The translations under genes were made by a program, and so were the position numbers. 64,000 nt of DNA from Hemerocallis citrina (lineage: Eukaryota; Streptophyta; Magnoliopsida; Asparagales; Asphodelaceae), in contig CM030367.1 of assembly GCA_017893485.1 (NCBI GenBank), positions 139,008,388 through 139,072,387 on the forward strand, written 5' to 3'. The notes beneath the pieces were generated by a model. It saw nothing but the letters and a program-made list of their open reading frames with translations. It had not been told where the DNA came from and did no database searches. Positions 43,366-54,468 of this stretch are shown here, piece after piece (within the stretch, counting starts at the first letter, position 1; every line of letters begins with the position of its first letter).

Positions 43366-46041
43366 ATGGATTACAATATTCCTATTTGGTTATACTTTGG
43401 TGGTGAAATAATTCATGATCCAAAGATAGGTTGTTGTTATAGTGCTGTTGATCCTGAAATATTTTGGACACCTCGTACCATTACATTGGCATAAATAGTT
43501 GAGAAAATTTATGAAGTTACTAATTGGGATATGAATCAATGAAATGTGAAAATTTTAGCTCGGTACGCAGTAGGAAAAGGAGATGGTCAGTATTTTATGA
43601 CAGTGCCTGTATCTACTGATAATGCTATGAAGTCAATGATTGCTAGGACACTTGATCCCAATTGTACTTGGTCTGCATTGGAGTTATATATTCAGCAAAT
43701 CTAAATTATGAATGCTCAGCCACATGATAATCCTAGTTCAAGCTTCGTACGAGAAGTACCAACACTCCAGAAGATGTCTAATCCCGTTCAAACTTCACAA
43801 GCAATCCCAATGTCCGCACAAGAAGACACGTTCACAAATACAACAAGCTCGGATTCTACAGATGTAGAGTTGCCATGTCAACCTAGTCCGGTTCATGACT
43901 ATGTTTGAAATGACACTTTATTTAAATTATTTCAAAATGCTACCATTAACAACGATCTATTAGACGATGATGAAAAAGAGGAAGAAACGGACGATGAAGT
44001 TGATGAGACTGTAGAAAATGATGATGAGGACGAAGATGATGAATATGCAAATGTAAACACAAATAACAGCAGGTCTAATAAAGTGAGAGCTATTGATAGC
44101 TATGCCAATGTTAACGCTCATGTTACCGAGAAGATGACACAAGGTGCTAGAGTACATCAAGTTCCACAAGAGTCGTCTGGTTCATCCAATGTAGACGAAT
44201 TGTATATTGGACAGGAGTTTATAAGTAAAAAGTCGATTCAGTAGGCTATGAAGCTGTATTCTATCAAGAAATATCGTGAATTCGTCACATTGAAATCTTC
44301 ACCGACACTGTATACCGTTAAATGTAAATTAGCACCTAGAAAACGTACAATTGAGGAGATGGTGCAAAATCTCCCAGTATTAAGTGATGGTGGCTGCCCT
44401 TGGAGATTACAAGCAATCGTTCCAAAAGGCGAGACAAATTTTGTGGTGAAGAATATAGTTGGGCCTCATACTTGTACGAATCCTATGTTAAATCAGAACC
44501 ACTGTAAAGTTGATTGTAACCTTGTTTGCAATTTGATTGTGAGTGTGGTGAAGTCTGAGTTAGGTTTAACACCACGGGCCATTATTGAGATAGTAAAAGT
44601 ACAATATAATTATCAGATTTCATATAAGAAAACTTGGATTGCAAAACAAAAGGCAATTAAGAGGTTGTTCGGTACCTTTGAAGAAGCATATACGAAGTTG
44701 CTTTTTCTTCAATCAGCAATACAAGCAGCAAATCTAGGAACCGTTGTCCTCTGGGATAGATATCAGTCTAGTCCTGGCGAGGAAACATTCAAGGGAGTAT
44801 TTTGGACATTTGGTCATTCAATTGAAGGTTTCAAGTCTTGCAGACCTGTTATTAGTGTTGACGGAACTCACTTGTACGGTAAGTACAAGGGTTGTTTGTT
44901 AATTAATGTTTTCCCGAATGCGAATGATAGCTTATTTTCCTTTGCATTTGCATTAGTTGATGGAGAGAGTATAAATATTTGGACATGGTTCATGAGTTGC
45001 ATTCAGTATTTTATCACCGATCGTACTGAGTTATGTGTTATCTCTGATCGTCATGCTGGTATTTTGTCTGCTATGGAATTGCAAAATGGAGCTTGGAACG
45101 AATATAATGCATATCATCGTTATTGTATGCGTCATTTCGCTGCAAATTTCTTTAGTAAATTCGGTAGCAAAGCAATGAGGAAAAAAGCCAAAATTATAGC
45201 GTGTCAAAATCAACCCGAAAAATTCAATACCAAACTCGCTGAACTTGAAACCATCAATGTCGAGGCGGCTAATTGGTTGAAAGAGAAACCAGTTGAGAAA
45301 TGGGAACTTTATGCAGATGAAGGTTGACGATACGACATAATGACTACGAACCTATAAGAAGTGTTCAAATCAGTCTTGAAAGGTATCCGTAGTTTACCAG
45401 TAACTGCGATTGTGGAGATGATTTTTTATCGTCTAAATTCTTACTTTACTACTCGTCGACAGGAAGCCAATAAGCTTTTATCTGAAGGAAAGATTTTTGC
45501 TCGAAGAGTACAAGAATTGATTGATAGTCGGCGTAAGGGAGCAAACCGACATGAGGTTACAATGTTTCATCATGAACCTAGAGTTTTTGCTGTCAAAACG
45601 GATCTACGCATGGTAGGTGGAGAAAGGAAGGGTGGGAACTTGCACACTATTGACTTTGGTACTAAAACATGCACATGTATGAAATTTCAACTATATCATA
45701 TTCCATGTTCTCATGTATTGATAGCTTGTGCATATCATACAACCGATTACAAGCCTTTTGTTGATAAATTTTACTTAGTTACTTCATTAGCACAAACATG
45801 GGCTCCACTCTTTCATCCAATTCCAGATCCAACATATTGGTCTACTTTTGATGGACCATGACTCGTTGCTGATGCAAGTCTGCGACGTTCAAGAAAAGGC
45901 TGGCCAAGATCTACGAGAATTCGCAACGACATGGATGCGAGAGATAGGTCTAGTAGGGGTACGGGAATGAAATGTTCGAAATGTGGGTTGCATGGACACA
46001 ATAAGCGGTGATGTAGTAATGGAGGATCTCAAAACATTTAA
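43366..46041 (+). pseudogene. mudrA-like: MuDR/MURA-type transposase, nine in-frame stops, no frameshift
   Basis: Transposase that would cut and move MULE ends. One frame runs from ATG 43366 (MDYNIPIWLYFGG) to TAA 46039, 892 codons. Parts in order: acidic, low-complexity segment near 43970-44050; MuDR DNA-binding region with CPWRLQ near residue 345; MULE catalytic domain with VDGTHLYGKYKGCLL near residue 495 (first catalytic Asp) and SDRH near 560; SWIM zinc finger CTCMKFQ...CSHVLIAC near residues 769-790; CCHC knuckle CSKCGLHGH at the end. Stops are at 43492, 43540, 43702, 43906, 44242, 45325, 45355, 45859 and 46009. Several fit C-to-T or G-to-A loss of Gln, Trp or Arg codons. Confidence 0.92.
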
Positions 46042-46058
46042 TCCATGTCAAATTCGAA

Positions 46059-46110
46059 TGTGTTTGTGTTTGTGTTTGTGTTTGTGTTTGTGTTTGTGTT
46101 TGTGTTTGTT
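46059..46110. repeat. (TTTGTG)n repeat
   Basis: About eight hexamer units just after the transposase stop. Confidence 0.93.
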
Positions 46111-48182
46111 TTGTCAATTTTGCAGTAACTTGTAATTGTACTATGTGATGTGGACTTTCTGCTAATTTGTATGTGTTTAATTTTGAAAAAGCGATAATTC
46201 CCATTTGTTTCCAAGTTATTGGAAGTTTAGAGATTGTGAATGAATTTGTAAGTCGCATGATGTTGGAGTACATATGAATGTATATGGCAGACTGCATATG
46301 TAGGTTGTAATGGAATTTTTTTCTCCTAAACTTGCTTTCTCAGAAAGCGAGTCGTGTTTAAACCACATCGTTTTCTGAGAAAGCGACTGTTGAGTAGATA
46401 GATTTCCAGAGCCAAGCTGATCTCTGAAAATTTGTTGACTCAACAGTCGCTTTCTCAGAGAGCGAAGAGATTTCACCTACACTTGTTTTCTGAAAAAGCG
46501 AGTGTAGGTGAAATCTCATTGCTTTCTGAGAAAGTGACTGTTGAGTAGACAAATTTCCAGATCCAAGCTAATCCTCTAGAAATTTGCCGACTCAACAGTC
46601 GCTTTCTCAGAAAGCGAGGAGGTGGGCTCGGTACCACCACAACAATTTGTGGATTAGTTGAGATCTACACAACAATAACATTTAAATCAATAGAGGAAAA
46701 TTATATTTTATTGTATGATAATCAAACTAATCGAATAAAAATAATCATTCACTTACATTAGTACGCTCGGTATTATTACGACCACGACACGTCCACAGCG
46801 ATGAGGTGGGCCAAAAGAAGTACGTGGTCCATCGCCTCGAGTATTTGGAGGTCTACTACTCGATCCTTCATCCACATTACCCATCGTGCATGCCATTTAT
46901 AATAAACGAGAGTACACTATAACTTAAACAAATTGTTATTAACTATACCAAAAATATATAACCTACATATATCTACATATATATCCAATTTTTACACTAT
47001 ATACCTACATATACTCAAAAATTTATAACCTACATATAAACAAACATGTTCGATAATAATGCTTAATTATCCGAAAATTAAAAATCCAATGTTAATGCTT
47101 CAAATTTTGGGTGATTTTGAAGATCCAATGTTTACTTGGAAAATCAAAAAAATTGGATGATTTTGGGTCGAATTAACATACATACAATGTTAATGCTTCA
47201 AAATTAACACGAAATTAAAAAAAACAAAAGTATGAGAAATATACCATTAAAGTAGGGTGATTGAATATGTAGATAGTGAATAAGAGGTCGAAGAAGCTCC
47301 TTCAACCGCACTCTTTATCCCCAAATTCGAAAATGAACGAACTCTTGAATATTGGGGTTTATGGTTTTTGGATTAATTGAGATGAGATATGTAGATGAGA
47401 GAAGTGGAAAATCGAAACAAGATGAGAGATGCGAGGATTTTTTGGGTTAATCGGCGAAATTTTTGGGTTAATTGACAAAAACGAGATGAGAGATGTTAGA
47501 TTTCGGGGTTAGAAGAGGAAGAGAAGGATAGAGAGTTGAAAGAGAAAGTGATATCGAAATTCGAGCCTGGGAGGCTAAAAAGGCCCCAATCGACACTCGC
47601 TTTCTGAAAAAGCGAGTGTGAGATAAATCTCCTCGCTTTTTGAAAAAGCGAGTCTAGGCAAGTGAAAAGCAAAGTCTTACACTCGCTTTCTGAAAGAGCG
47701 ATGAGATTTTTTTCACACTCGTTTTTTTAGAAAGCGAGTAAGGCGTTTTGAAATTTTGAAATTTTTTTTAAAAAATAGGACAGTTTGGGAATAACTTTCA
47801 AACGAGGGACAGTTTGGGAAAAAAAATCAGTAATGTGACACTGTGACAGAGACCATGATGTAATATGCAGTAAACTACAAAATAAACTACATCGCTAACC
47901 GCAGCTGCATGATGATGGGGACCAAATTAGAAACATTACCAGTGAGGTCAAAATCTTTATCAGATTTGTATACTCGGAATTCAAATACTTTCTAGTAAAT
48001 TCTGGAAAATATTTGAAGTAATTGATGTGACATTGTGACAGTCAGACTCAGAGACATGCATGTCAGCAGCATGTTGCAATCTTTGCATTTAACTACGAAA
48101 CAAACTGCATGGTTGAAGATGATGAGGTCCACGATGATAGGGACTAAATTACAGTGTTCTAAAAAGCGGTCTAGGCAGTCGT

Positions 48183-48398
48183 CAGGGCCGACCCTGATAT
48201 GTAGGTGGGCAAGGCGGCCGCCTCGGGCCCCCGCCGAAATCGCGATTTTAGGGACCCCCAATTTTAAACTTCCCTTGTAAATATAGGCACGTATTTCGCA
48301 CGTAAATTTTTTTGCATGTTTTCCTTTAAATGTATGGGGCAGTGGGGCCCCATTTCGGAAGTTCGCCTAGGGCCCCCCGGAACTCAGGGCCGGCCCTG
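48183..48398. mobile_element. hAT MITE, 216 bp
   Basis: Ends CAGGGCCGACCCTG and CAGGGCCGGCCCTG, each itself palindromic, with 8-bp TSD GCAGTCGT/GCAGCCGT (48175-48182, 48399-48406; one change). Confidence 0.87.
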
Positions 48399-49343
48399 GC
48401 AGCCGTCTAGGCGGCGCCAAGACGCTAGGCGGCCCTTCAACGTCTCGCCTAGGGGCTAGGCGTTTAAGAAAATCGGTTAATAGTTCTAGGCGGTTAAAAG
48501 CGGGTCTAGGCGGCGCGTAATCGGTGTAAGCGGATCTAGGCGGGCTAGACCCGCTTAGGACTTAATTATTAAAAAAAAGGGACCCGACTTATTCCAACCC
48601 GACCCGCTCTAATACACTCAAATCCTTAAAACTTCTCTTTCTCCTCAAAATGCCTCGTAAAAAAACCCCGAAATCAATTTTATTCTCTAAATCCATAATT
48701 CCTCATCTCTAAAACCCCCAAATCACCTCCTTCGCCTCCCTTCTCGCAGTCGGAGGCTCGCAGCTCACTTCAATTTCGACCTCCTTCGCCTCCCTCCTCG
48801 TTGTCATTGCTTGTAGTCGTCATCACAACCTCGATCCGCCTCCCTCTTCGCAGTCGCAACTCTCACTTACTCTGTCACTCAGTCGTCAAAATCTCCTCCT
48901 CCTCCACCTCCCTCCTTACAGTCGTAGCTCGCTTCAACTTCAACCGACATCAGCACAACCTCTCTCTCTTCTCTTCAGCTTCAAAGTCAAGTCGTCAACA
49001 TAGCCACGCACTACCTCCCGCCTTGCTTCACCTCCGACGTCAACACTACGTTCTCTTCTCTCTCAAACTTCTCCTGACGCAACCATCCTCCATCCCCCGA
49101 CTCAAGCCTCCCGCTTCCCCACACTATCTGCTTCATGGACTGGAACAGCCGAACATGTAATCTCCACAACTGATCTTTGTTACAGATTAATACTAGTCTA
49201 ATAGATGAGTATAAGACTATATAAAAAAAGAAAACGACTAATAATAATACACCGATTCGATTTTGTAAAGCTCATCCTGCAATTGCAAGGAGAAATATCA
49301 AGAGTAAGAATTGGTAACAACAAAACAAAACAAAATGATAAAA

Positions 49344-49777
49344 TCCATATAATAAAACACAAAGAAAGCTATCAAGTGGTTCTCCTTCAATCCCTCCAAA
49401 AATCAAAGGCCCAGATCTAACCTTACAAAACATATTTTCCCCCAAAAGTTCCCCAAAATTCAAATTCAAATCTCCCACCCAAAACAACTCTTATATTTAT
49501 TTAATTTTTTTTTCTCTTTCTCCCTCCCACTTCTATTAAAAAAATTAAGAAAATAAAAATTTTAAAAATTTTAAAAAATTAAAAAATTTAAAAATTTAAA
49601 AACTTTAAAAACTTTATAAATAATTCAAAAAAATATTAAAAAATCATATAATATGTTTTTTACTCTATGTTTACTACTTCAATTAATTTGCTGGACCGCA
49701 AAAACTATTTTATATGATCAAACAAGGTGCACCGTTCCGAAGACGTGCTGTAGGCACGTGTCAACGGGCAAACCTAG
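49344..49777 (+). mobile_element. Helitron, 434 bp, same family as 32214
   Basis: Starts TCCATATAATAAAACAC, ends with the hairpin ACGTGCTGTAGGCACGT and CTAG. It has exactly the length of the copy at 32214-32647 and is closely similar, including the run of AAAATTTAAAAA repeats. Confidence 0.87.
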
Positions 49778-50286
49778 TATATAAATAAAATATATACGTA
49801 AATAAATATATATATATAATATATAAATAAAACCGCCTAGCGCCTAGCCGCTTAAGCTCCGCTTACAAGGCCTAGGCGCTAGGCACCCATCGACCGTCCG
49901 ACTACCGCCTAGCGATTTTTAGAATATTGCTAAATGAGAAACTTTTTCAGATTTGTGCATTCGGAATTTCAAATATTTTCGGGTAAATTGAAGAAAACAA
50001 TTAAAGTAATGTGACGTTGTGATAGAGACCATGAAACAGTAGGGGAGTGATTGGTTCACTAAATATTTATCAAACCGACGCACTTTTCAAAATATTTATC
50101 CCACTGACATAATTTCATAAATATTATCTCCAACTGACCTGGTTAATATAATAACCTAAAAACAAAACATTCTATATAACCCTACTTTAAAAATTATAAA
50201 TTATAATATCTCTTAACCTTATATACTGGATATTTAACAGCAAATAAAGAAACTAAAATTAAAAAAATCTTTCAAAATTTAAAATT

Positions 50287-50409
50287 AGATACATTTATAG
50301 ATTATTAACAGAAAGAAAATATATAACTAATAAGGAAATGTCAGAATATTTGTTAATAACAAATAAAATAACTGAAAAACTACCTAAGAAAATACAAAAA
50401 AAAAGATAG
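50287..50409 (+). pseudogene. Possible 3' tail of the first viral ORF
   Basis: A 40-codon open stretch, rich in Lys, Ile and Leu, ending TAG at 50407. It lies just before the 50505 ORF. I place it as the tail of the first ORF by position only. It could be chance in AT-rich DNA. Confidence 0.3.
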
Positions 50410-50504
50410 CATAGAAAGTAATAGATTATAGGAACGAAGAAACAAACTAGTATTGCCCACAACTATTATCATACAAAATATTAAACTATAGGAATTAAGT
50501 TAGG

Positions 50505-50789
50505 ATGGATAATATTACAATATTGAAAACCATCAAAACTCTAAGAAATTTTTATGATAACATTCAAGAGTTAGAAGAATATTGCAATGGTCCAGAATTT
50601 GTAGGAACTATAAGAAAATATGTAAAAATTATAAATAATATCATAAAAGAACTTTGCACATATATAACAAATGACAGTGAAGAAGATTTATGTATAATAG
50701 AAGCATGTATGAAGGAGTTAGAAGCCGGAACAAAACTTAACATAAATATTTTGGAAACAGAAGATTTAATGGTAAATCCCAATACATAG
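50505..50789 (+). CDS. Small viral ORF, 94 codons, function unknown
   Basis: Open from ATG 50505 to TAG at 50787. The product is predicted helical and acidic at its end (EEDLCIIEACMKELEAG). By position it may be a small separate ORF or the amino end of the coat protein ORF that follows. No known domain is recognised. Confidence 0.45.
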   Translation: MDNITILKTIKTLRNFYDNIQELEEYCNGPEFVGTIRKYVKIINNIIKELCTYITNDSEEDLCIIEACMKELEAGTKLNINILETEDLMVNPNT

Positions 50790-50881
50790 GAAGTAGAGAA
50801 AGTTCTGAGAAACCTAGACATACAGAGTGAAGAAATAAAAATAGATCAAGAAGAAGATAAAATTTTAACAAAACCTACAAA

Positions 50882-52170
50882 AATTTTAAATTAATACATA
50901 TGAAATCTTAAGCCCACCACCTAACAAAATGCTTTATCACCTACCATGGAAATTGCAAAACACAAAAAACAATAAGTTAGAAAAAGATAAAGAAAAAGAA
51001 ACACCAAAATATGAACCTGCAGAACACTACGAAAAAGGAATAGCAGGAAATGGAGAATAACTAGATCTAGATACGTAAAAGACGTAGATAGGACAGTAGA
51101 AGAATGGGTAAAAGCTACACTAATAGTAGGATTTAGGCAAAACCCTACAAAAAATTCATTGGAGAAATTTTTAGAGCAACATTTATAGGAATAGTAGCAA
51201 AATGGTGGAATAGGCTAAAGAAAAAAGAAAGAAATACTATCAGAAAATCAAGATCAATTGATGATAAAGAAACATAAGAAAACTAAGCACAATGAACCTT
51301 AGGACTAAAAAAAATAATTACAAATTACGAGATTGCAATAAGAACAGAATTTAGTGTCTACGATAAAGGAGAACAATACACTATATACAAAAAGAACCAA
51401 GCAAGATGGAGATTAAGCAATTTATAAATATATGACATGAGTTATTTTGACAACTATGCTTGTGAATTCTGAGAATATTTTCAAGATAGTTATTATACAA
51501 AAAAAGAAAGAAGTCCAATCTTGAACTCATTTTTTTCTAAAACTAGCTGATCCATGGAGTATAATCATATATAGTGCATACATAGGTGAGAAAGTAAAAA
51601 CAGAAGTAGATACTTTAGGGCATAGAACATAATTTATAAATGATTATAGGGATAAAGTGTGTCAACAAGCTATAGCAACTATAAAATACTATAGAACATA
51701 CAAACAAAGAATTTGTTGTGAAGATGCTAGAACAAATTATTGGGATGTAATAATAACTATAATTATACAAAGAAAAGTAAACACCGATTCCAAAAATATA
51801 GAAAAACTTAAGAGAGATAAAAACCCTATGAAAGATATTTCAGAAGAATAAATAAAAATAGACAATATCCAAAAACCCAAAGAAATGTAATTGTTATATA
51901 TGTGGAGAATTAGGACACATATCACCAAATTACCCTAAGAGGATGAAAAAAGAAAATGTAAAATACGTAGAAGAAATTGAAGAGATGAATAATTTAAACT
52001 ATGAACCCATAGAATATGAGGAAGACTGGTCAGAAATTAGTGAAGATGAAGAAATAATGGTACTGAAAAAAGATATTGAAAGTAGTAAAGATGAAACAGA
52101 ACAATTTGAAATAAATATGATGACAAAAATAACAGAAAATAGGAGAACAATTAGAAAATGGAAAGAATAA
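50882..52170 (+). pseudogene. CP: Viral coat protein remnant with CCHC zinc finger
   Basis: Capsid protein of a plant pararetrovirus. The middle part (about 51085-51250) is broken by several stops but keeps coat-protein-like phrases (WVKATLIVGFRQNP; IVAKWWNRL in another frame). The RNA-binding finger is at 51892-51933: CYICGELGHISPNY, spacing C-x2-C-x4-H-x4, with the last Cys replaced by Tyr. An acidic tail (EYEEDWSEISEDEE) follows, as in the family, ending TAA at 52168. The next ORF overlaps its last 13 nt. Confidence 0.78.
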
Positions 52171-52631
52171 GCTTTGACATACAGAAACATGATAAAATAA
52201 GAGCATCCAAATTAGATATAAACCCAAAAGAGATATTTAAACTTCCAATATTTGAAAGGAAAAAGAATACCATCATAATAGCCAGAAATAATGAACAACC
52301 TATAGACATTGAACAAGCCCAAGGAAAAACCATAATTCCATTCATAACAGAAAAAATAATAAGACAGGATATGAAAAAAATAAGTAAGAAAACCAAAAAA
52401 ATATTAAGACACATACATTTAGGAGCAGTACAAATAATAATAAAAGCTTATTTTAAGAAAGGAATAAATACACCACTAAAAATATACCAAATGTATGATA
52501 AAATAATATCAAGTACACAAGATGCCTTAATAGGAATAGTACAAGAAAACCTAATATATCAAAAAATAAAATTTACAATAAAACCTAATTTCTCTGTAAG
52601 TATGGCCGAAGGAAATAATGACAAAGTTTAG
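52158..52631 (+). pseudogene. MP: Viral movement protein domain (30K type), truncated
   Basis: Cell-to-cell movement protein, which modifies plasmodesmata. The frame is open for 157 codons from ATG 52158, overlapping the coat protein end by 13 nt. The core phrase order HLGAVQIIIKAYF, then KKGINTPLKIYQ, then ALIGIVQENL and IKFTIKPNFS agrees with the movement protein core of Caulimoviridae. The frame stops at 52629. Downstream 52632-52892 has further stops. The protease domain expected next is not recognisable. Confidence 0.75.
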
Positions 52632-52933
52632 TCATGTACCATAGATTATCAGGAATAGAAATGATAGAGAAAAGCAAAGTTATGAGTATATAAATAAGAA
52701 ATATTTATACTTTCACTTGTAATCATGAAGTAAAAAATAGAAATACTGATAATTTTATGATAGAACCGCTATTCAGATAAATTATAAGATACAAACCAGC
52801 TAGAGAAAACCCTGAAATGACTATAACCAATTATATAGAATTTGACTTTAATACAGCAAAAAAATTACAATGCTATTATTATTTTTGTTAAGTCTTATTC
52901 CCTCGACTGTAGGCGTGCATGGAGGATGCCTAG

Positions 52934-53418
52934 GTGATGAAGTTGCATCACTGGGAGCTGAAGAGGGAGGTGAGGAACGCTTATCGCTATGAGCGCGAGA
53001 AGAAGGACCTCAAGTTGAAGCTGTTGGCGGCCGAGTCCCGTAACCAAGCTCTTCAGGCCGATCTAGCTTCTCAGGCCGATACCAGCCTGAAGAGGGAGGG
53101 CGAGTTGAAGAAGGCGGTGGCCTTGAGATAAAGAAGATCAAGTAGGCCGGTATGGACAAGGTCATCGAGGCCCAAGACAAGGTCTATGCCATGGCGATCG
53201 GGCACGTCAAGTACTACCACCCCGAGTTAGAGCTTGACCATTTCCACTATGACATGAAGCTGCCCGACCACCTGCCGACTCCCAGAGGTAGTGGTGATGA
53301 AGATGATGTCGGGGTCGACCCTGCTGCCGAAACGGTCGTTGACGACGAGGTTCTCCCACCTTCTGAACAGTTGCTTCTATTTTTGCTGTTTCCCCTCTTT
53401 CTTCTTTGCATTTTGTAA
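52934..53418 (+). pseudogene. Antisense extra ORF of the Tat element, part 1
   Basis: Two open pieces on the strand opposite to gag-pol. The first (52934-53131) is a coiled-coil-like stretch (REKKDLKLKLLAAESRNQAL). The second (53152-53418) holds HVKYYHPELELDHFHYDMKL and an acidic end (VVDDEVLPPSEQ). Extra antisense ORFs between pol and the 3' LTR are known in plant Tat elements, and the position fits. The role of such ORFs is unknown. The frame is shifted near 53131. Confidence 0.6.
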
Positions 53419-53589
53419 ATGCCGAACACGGACTAGCCACCGCACATTTGTATGAAATATTTTAGCAATGAAGAGTTTTCTTTTTGGCCGAACCTTTTGA
53501 CTTGGATTTTTGAGGCGTAGTCAGCCTTGTAAGATTTCGTGAAATTAGCCAAGTATATAGGGATCAAAATGATGTTTTTTTTGTCTCTG

Positions 53590-53845
53590 CCAGATTGATG
53601 CGGCCTCGGGGGTAGGCCCTAGTCTTGCCGAGATGGCGCGACTTAGGGGTAAGGTCACAGCATTAGAGTCCGCACTGACCTGGTACCGCAAAAAGGCTCG
53701 CGATCGAGAAGCTGTTGTCCAATATTTTATGGATAAGTCGAAGGGTATTAGCTTGGAGTTGCCACACTTGAAGAAGTTGATAGCCAACCAAAACCTGGGG
53801 AGCGCAGAAGCTGTGTTTTCATTGTCCAGCACTTCTGTCCGATGA
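53590..53845 (+). pseudogene. Antisense extra ORF of the Tat element, part 2
   Basis: An open stretch with a helical, charged sequence (MARLRGKVTALESALTWYRK) ending at 53843. It probably belongs to the same antisense gene as part 1, split by an intron or by decay. Confidence 0.5.
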
Positions 53846-54083
53846 CAATCGTCTGAATCTTTCCTTCGTGAGGTCATCGTGGAGAAAGAGTTAGAGATAC
53901 AATGATAAAAGATAATACTCGGGATGTCAGGGTCCCGATCTGCTTCTTTCGGTGGCACCTGCCCTTCAGCTGGAGTCTCGTTACCGACCCTGTGGTTGGG
54001 ACCCGTGAGGCCAGGTGACGCCCAGAGCTTTGTTGCGGGTGTGTCCACCTTGGCGACCCCAGGAGATCACGTCATCGTGCTCC

Positions 54084-54330
54084 TGCATTGCAGGCCAATG
54101 TGAGGCCGACGATCATTGTTTCGTATTCTGCATTGCAGGCCAATGTAAGGCCGACGATCATTGTTTCGTATTCTGCATTGCAGGCCAATGTGAGGCCGAC
54201 GATCATTATTCGAGGCCTAGAAATTAAGGAGTAAGGAATACTGGAGGACAAAATCACCGGGGACACGAAGTATGATGCCAGTTCTGTTGCCACCCTCACA
54301 GGACGATCCATCTATATAAATCTCCCAAGT
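54084..54330 (-). pseudogene. Second RNase H (Tat-type) remnant with internal 45-bp triplication
   Basis: On the minus strand, WEIYIDGSSCEGG near 54330 is the start of the extra RNase H of Tat elements (first catalytic Asp in IDGS). After a stop, the segment EYETMIVGLTLACNA is present in three copies because of a 45-bp tandem repeat (54084, 54129, 54174). A single copy of this helix is normal. Integrase would follow but is absent. Confidence 0.68.
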
Positions 54331-54468
54331 GGGATGCTGCTCTGGGATCTCGGTTACTTCAGAAATGGTGAACTCTGTGATGAATTCTGCGAGGGCTTGT
54401 CCATTGTTGGTTGTCCGGGGTTGGTAGCGGATGTCGTGCTGGCTTAGCTCAATCGACCATCTGATTAG

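Larger units (their letters stand above)
42712..47828 (+). mobile_element. Full-length MULE (Mutator-like element), 5117 bp
   Basis: Perfect 9-bp TSD AGTAATGTG (42703-42711, 47829-47837). The long inverted ends share CCCAAACTGTCCCTC and a following ACTCGCTTTCTGAAAAAG region (42790-42950 against 47590-47760). Subterminal near-palindromes of the CTCGCTTTCTGAGAAAGCGAG type occur at both ends and again at 46320-46620 after the gene. It encodes one transposase frame on the plus strand, now full of stops. Confidence 0.93.
48152..49929. mobile_element. hAT-like element with two nested insertions
   Basis: Ends CAGTGTTCTAAAAAGCGG and CGCTAGGCGG-type inverse ending GAATATTG, with 8-bp TSD CTAAATTA/CTAAATGA (48144-48151, 49930-49937; one change). 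Repeated CTAGGCGG strings fill both flanks. Removing the nested hAT MITE (48183-48398) and Helitron (49344-49777) leaves about 1.1 kb without transposase. A CT-rich 119-codon frame at 48801-49160 is low-complexity and not called. Confidence 0.8.
47838..50030. repeat. Older tandem repeat of about 190 bp broken by insertions
   Basis: AGTAATGTGACACTGTGACAG (47829), TGATGTGACATTGTGACAG (near 48024) and AGTAATGTGACGTTGTGATAG (near 50004) start successive diverged units. Each unit shares CAGATTTGTATACTCGGAATT-like sequence. The hAT element at 48152-49929 sits inside the second unit and the MULE at the start of the first. This may be pre-insertion locus sequence. Confidence 0.65.
50160..52892 (+). 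mobile_element. Endogenous pararetrovirus remnant, left block
   Basis: An AT-rich segment with coat protein, movement protein and upstream pol remnants in plus orientation. It continues at 60341 after a Gypsy insertion. The order coat protein, movement protein, RT/RNase H, transactivator-like ORF is that of some Caulimoviridae (solendovirus-like arrangement, from general knowledge and not checked). Many stops show it is an old copy. The left limit is approximate. Confidence 0.8.

Noticed and set aside
48801..49160. 119-codon ORF
   Set aside because: Ser/Leu-rich translation of CT-rich DNA inside a hAT element. There is no domain.
53545..54048. 167-codon ORF on the minus strand
   Set aside because: It overlaps the antisense ORF region and has no pol motif. 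It is likely a shadow, though part may be degraded pol of the Gypsy element.
54084..54218. 45-bp tandem repeats as a CRISPR-like array
   Set aside because: Direct tandem copies without spacers, inside a retrotransposon RNase H. The genome is eukaryotic.
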